DNA of 64,000 nucleotides from Aquimarina algicola (GTDB taxonomy: Bacteria; Bacteroidota; Bacteroidia; Flavobacteriales; Flavobacteriaceae), in NCBI RefSeq assembly GCF_006443095.1, contig NZ_VFWZ01000002.1:496001-560000 (forward strand), written 5' to 3'. How positions within the stretch are numbered: position 1 is the first letter of the stretch; each line of letters starts with the position of its first letter. Below, piece after piece: positions 63,984-64,000 of this stretch. The notes beneath the pieces were generated by a model. It did not search any database. It was not told the DNA's origin and worked only from the letters and a program-made list of their open reading frames with translations. The position numbers and the translations under genes are program-made.

Positions 63984-64000
63984 TGTTCTAAATATTCATT

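Overview
The window reads as a chromosomal segment of a marine-type member of the Flavobacteriaceae (Bacteroidota); an Aquimarina-like genus is my guess, not a proof. The grounds are an AT-rich genome, the gliding and type IX secretion genes gldK-gldL-gldM-gldN in the family order beside topA, promoters of the Bacteroidota form (TTTG or TTG, about 19-20 bases, then TAnnTTTG) before miaB, tRNA-Phe, the GAF gene and gldK, and weak or absent Shine-Dalgarno sites.

Positions 1 to about 18,360 look like the right-hand part of an integrative mobile element whose left end lies outside the window. From the left it holds the first 394 residues of a strawberry-notch (Sno) family helicase, a small protein and a 1490-residue N6-adenine methyltransferase, all on the minus strand. 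This pairing resembles DarB-like polyvalent anti-restriction proteins. Next come a 500-base array of 49-bp repeats directly before the methyltransferase, three small genes (one a membrane protein with a classical C2H2 zinc finger), a plus-strand GNAT acetyltransferase plus membrane-bound AraC-type regulator, and a minus-strand block with a glycosyltransferase, two unknown proteins, a winged-helix protein that may start replication, a 44-residue basic protein and a small HTH regulator. Opposite that regulator, across an operator-like intergenic region full of TATATAAATTTTATA motifs, run an unknown coiled-coil protein, a MerR-like protein, a HTH/excisionase-like protein and a tyrosine recombinase. 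The recombinase ends 166 bases before the 3' end of an initiator tRNA-fMet gene, which is the probable attachment site. A 5' half-copy of the same tRNA sits upstream of it, under the same promoter.

From 18.6 kb rightward the genes are ordinary chromosome. 18.6-25.2 kb: a CPXCG protein and a tripartite RND efflux operon (TolC, RND, adaptor) behind a MarR regulator. 25.4-37.9 kb: an ABC-F ATPase, a FAD oxidoreductase, gldNMLK, an arginase-fold protein that has lost metal ligands, topA and a membrane protein. 38.0-44.9 kb: a plus-strand run of miaB, a sigma-54 activator, lptE, a TPR protein, secG, groS and groL. 44.9-49.0 kb: an alpha/beta hydrolase and a short-chain acyl-CoA type regulator divergent from malate synthase, with a perfect 14-bp palindrome between them. 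49.2-60.4 kb: a VanX-like peptidase, a DUF3347 lipoprotein, a GAF protein, galE, then a minus-strand envelope block (coaX, outer-membrane protein, TPR protein, lptC, small membrane protein, CNNM/CorC protein, PpiD-like foldase). tRNA-Phe lies at 60.3 kb. The right end is an AraC regulator with a small operon of two short-chain dehydrogenases around a DUF1097 membrane protein.

The best candidates for something little described are the Sno helicase/giant methyltransferase module with its higher-order repeat array, and the rearranged tRNA-fMet attachment region. Domain and family names come from recognising motifs by eye; no database search was possible.
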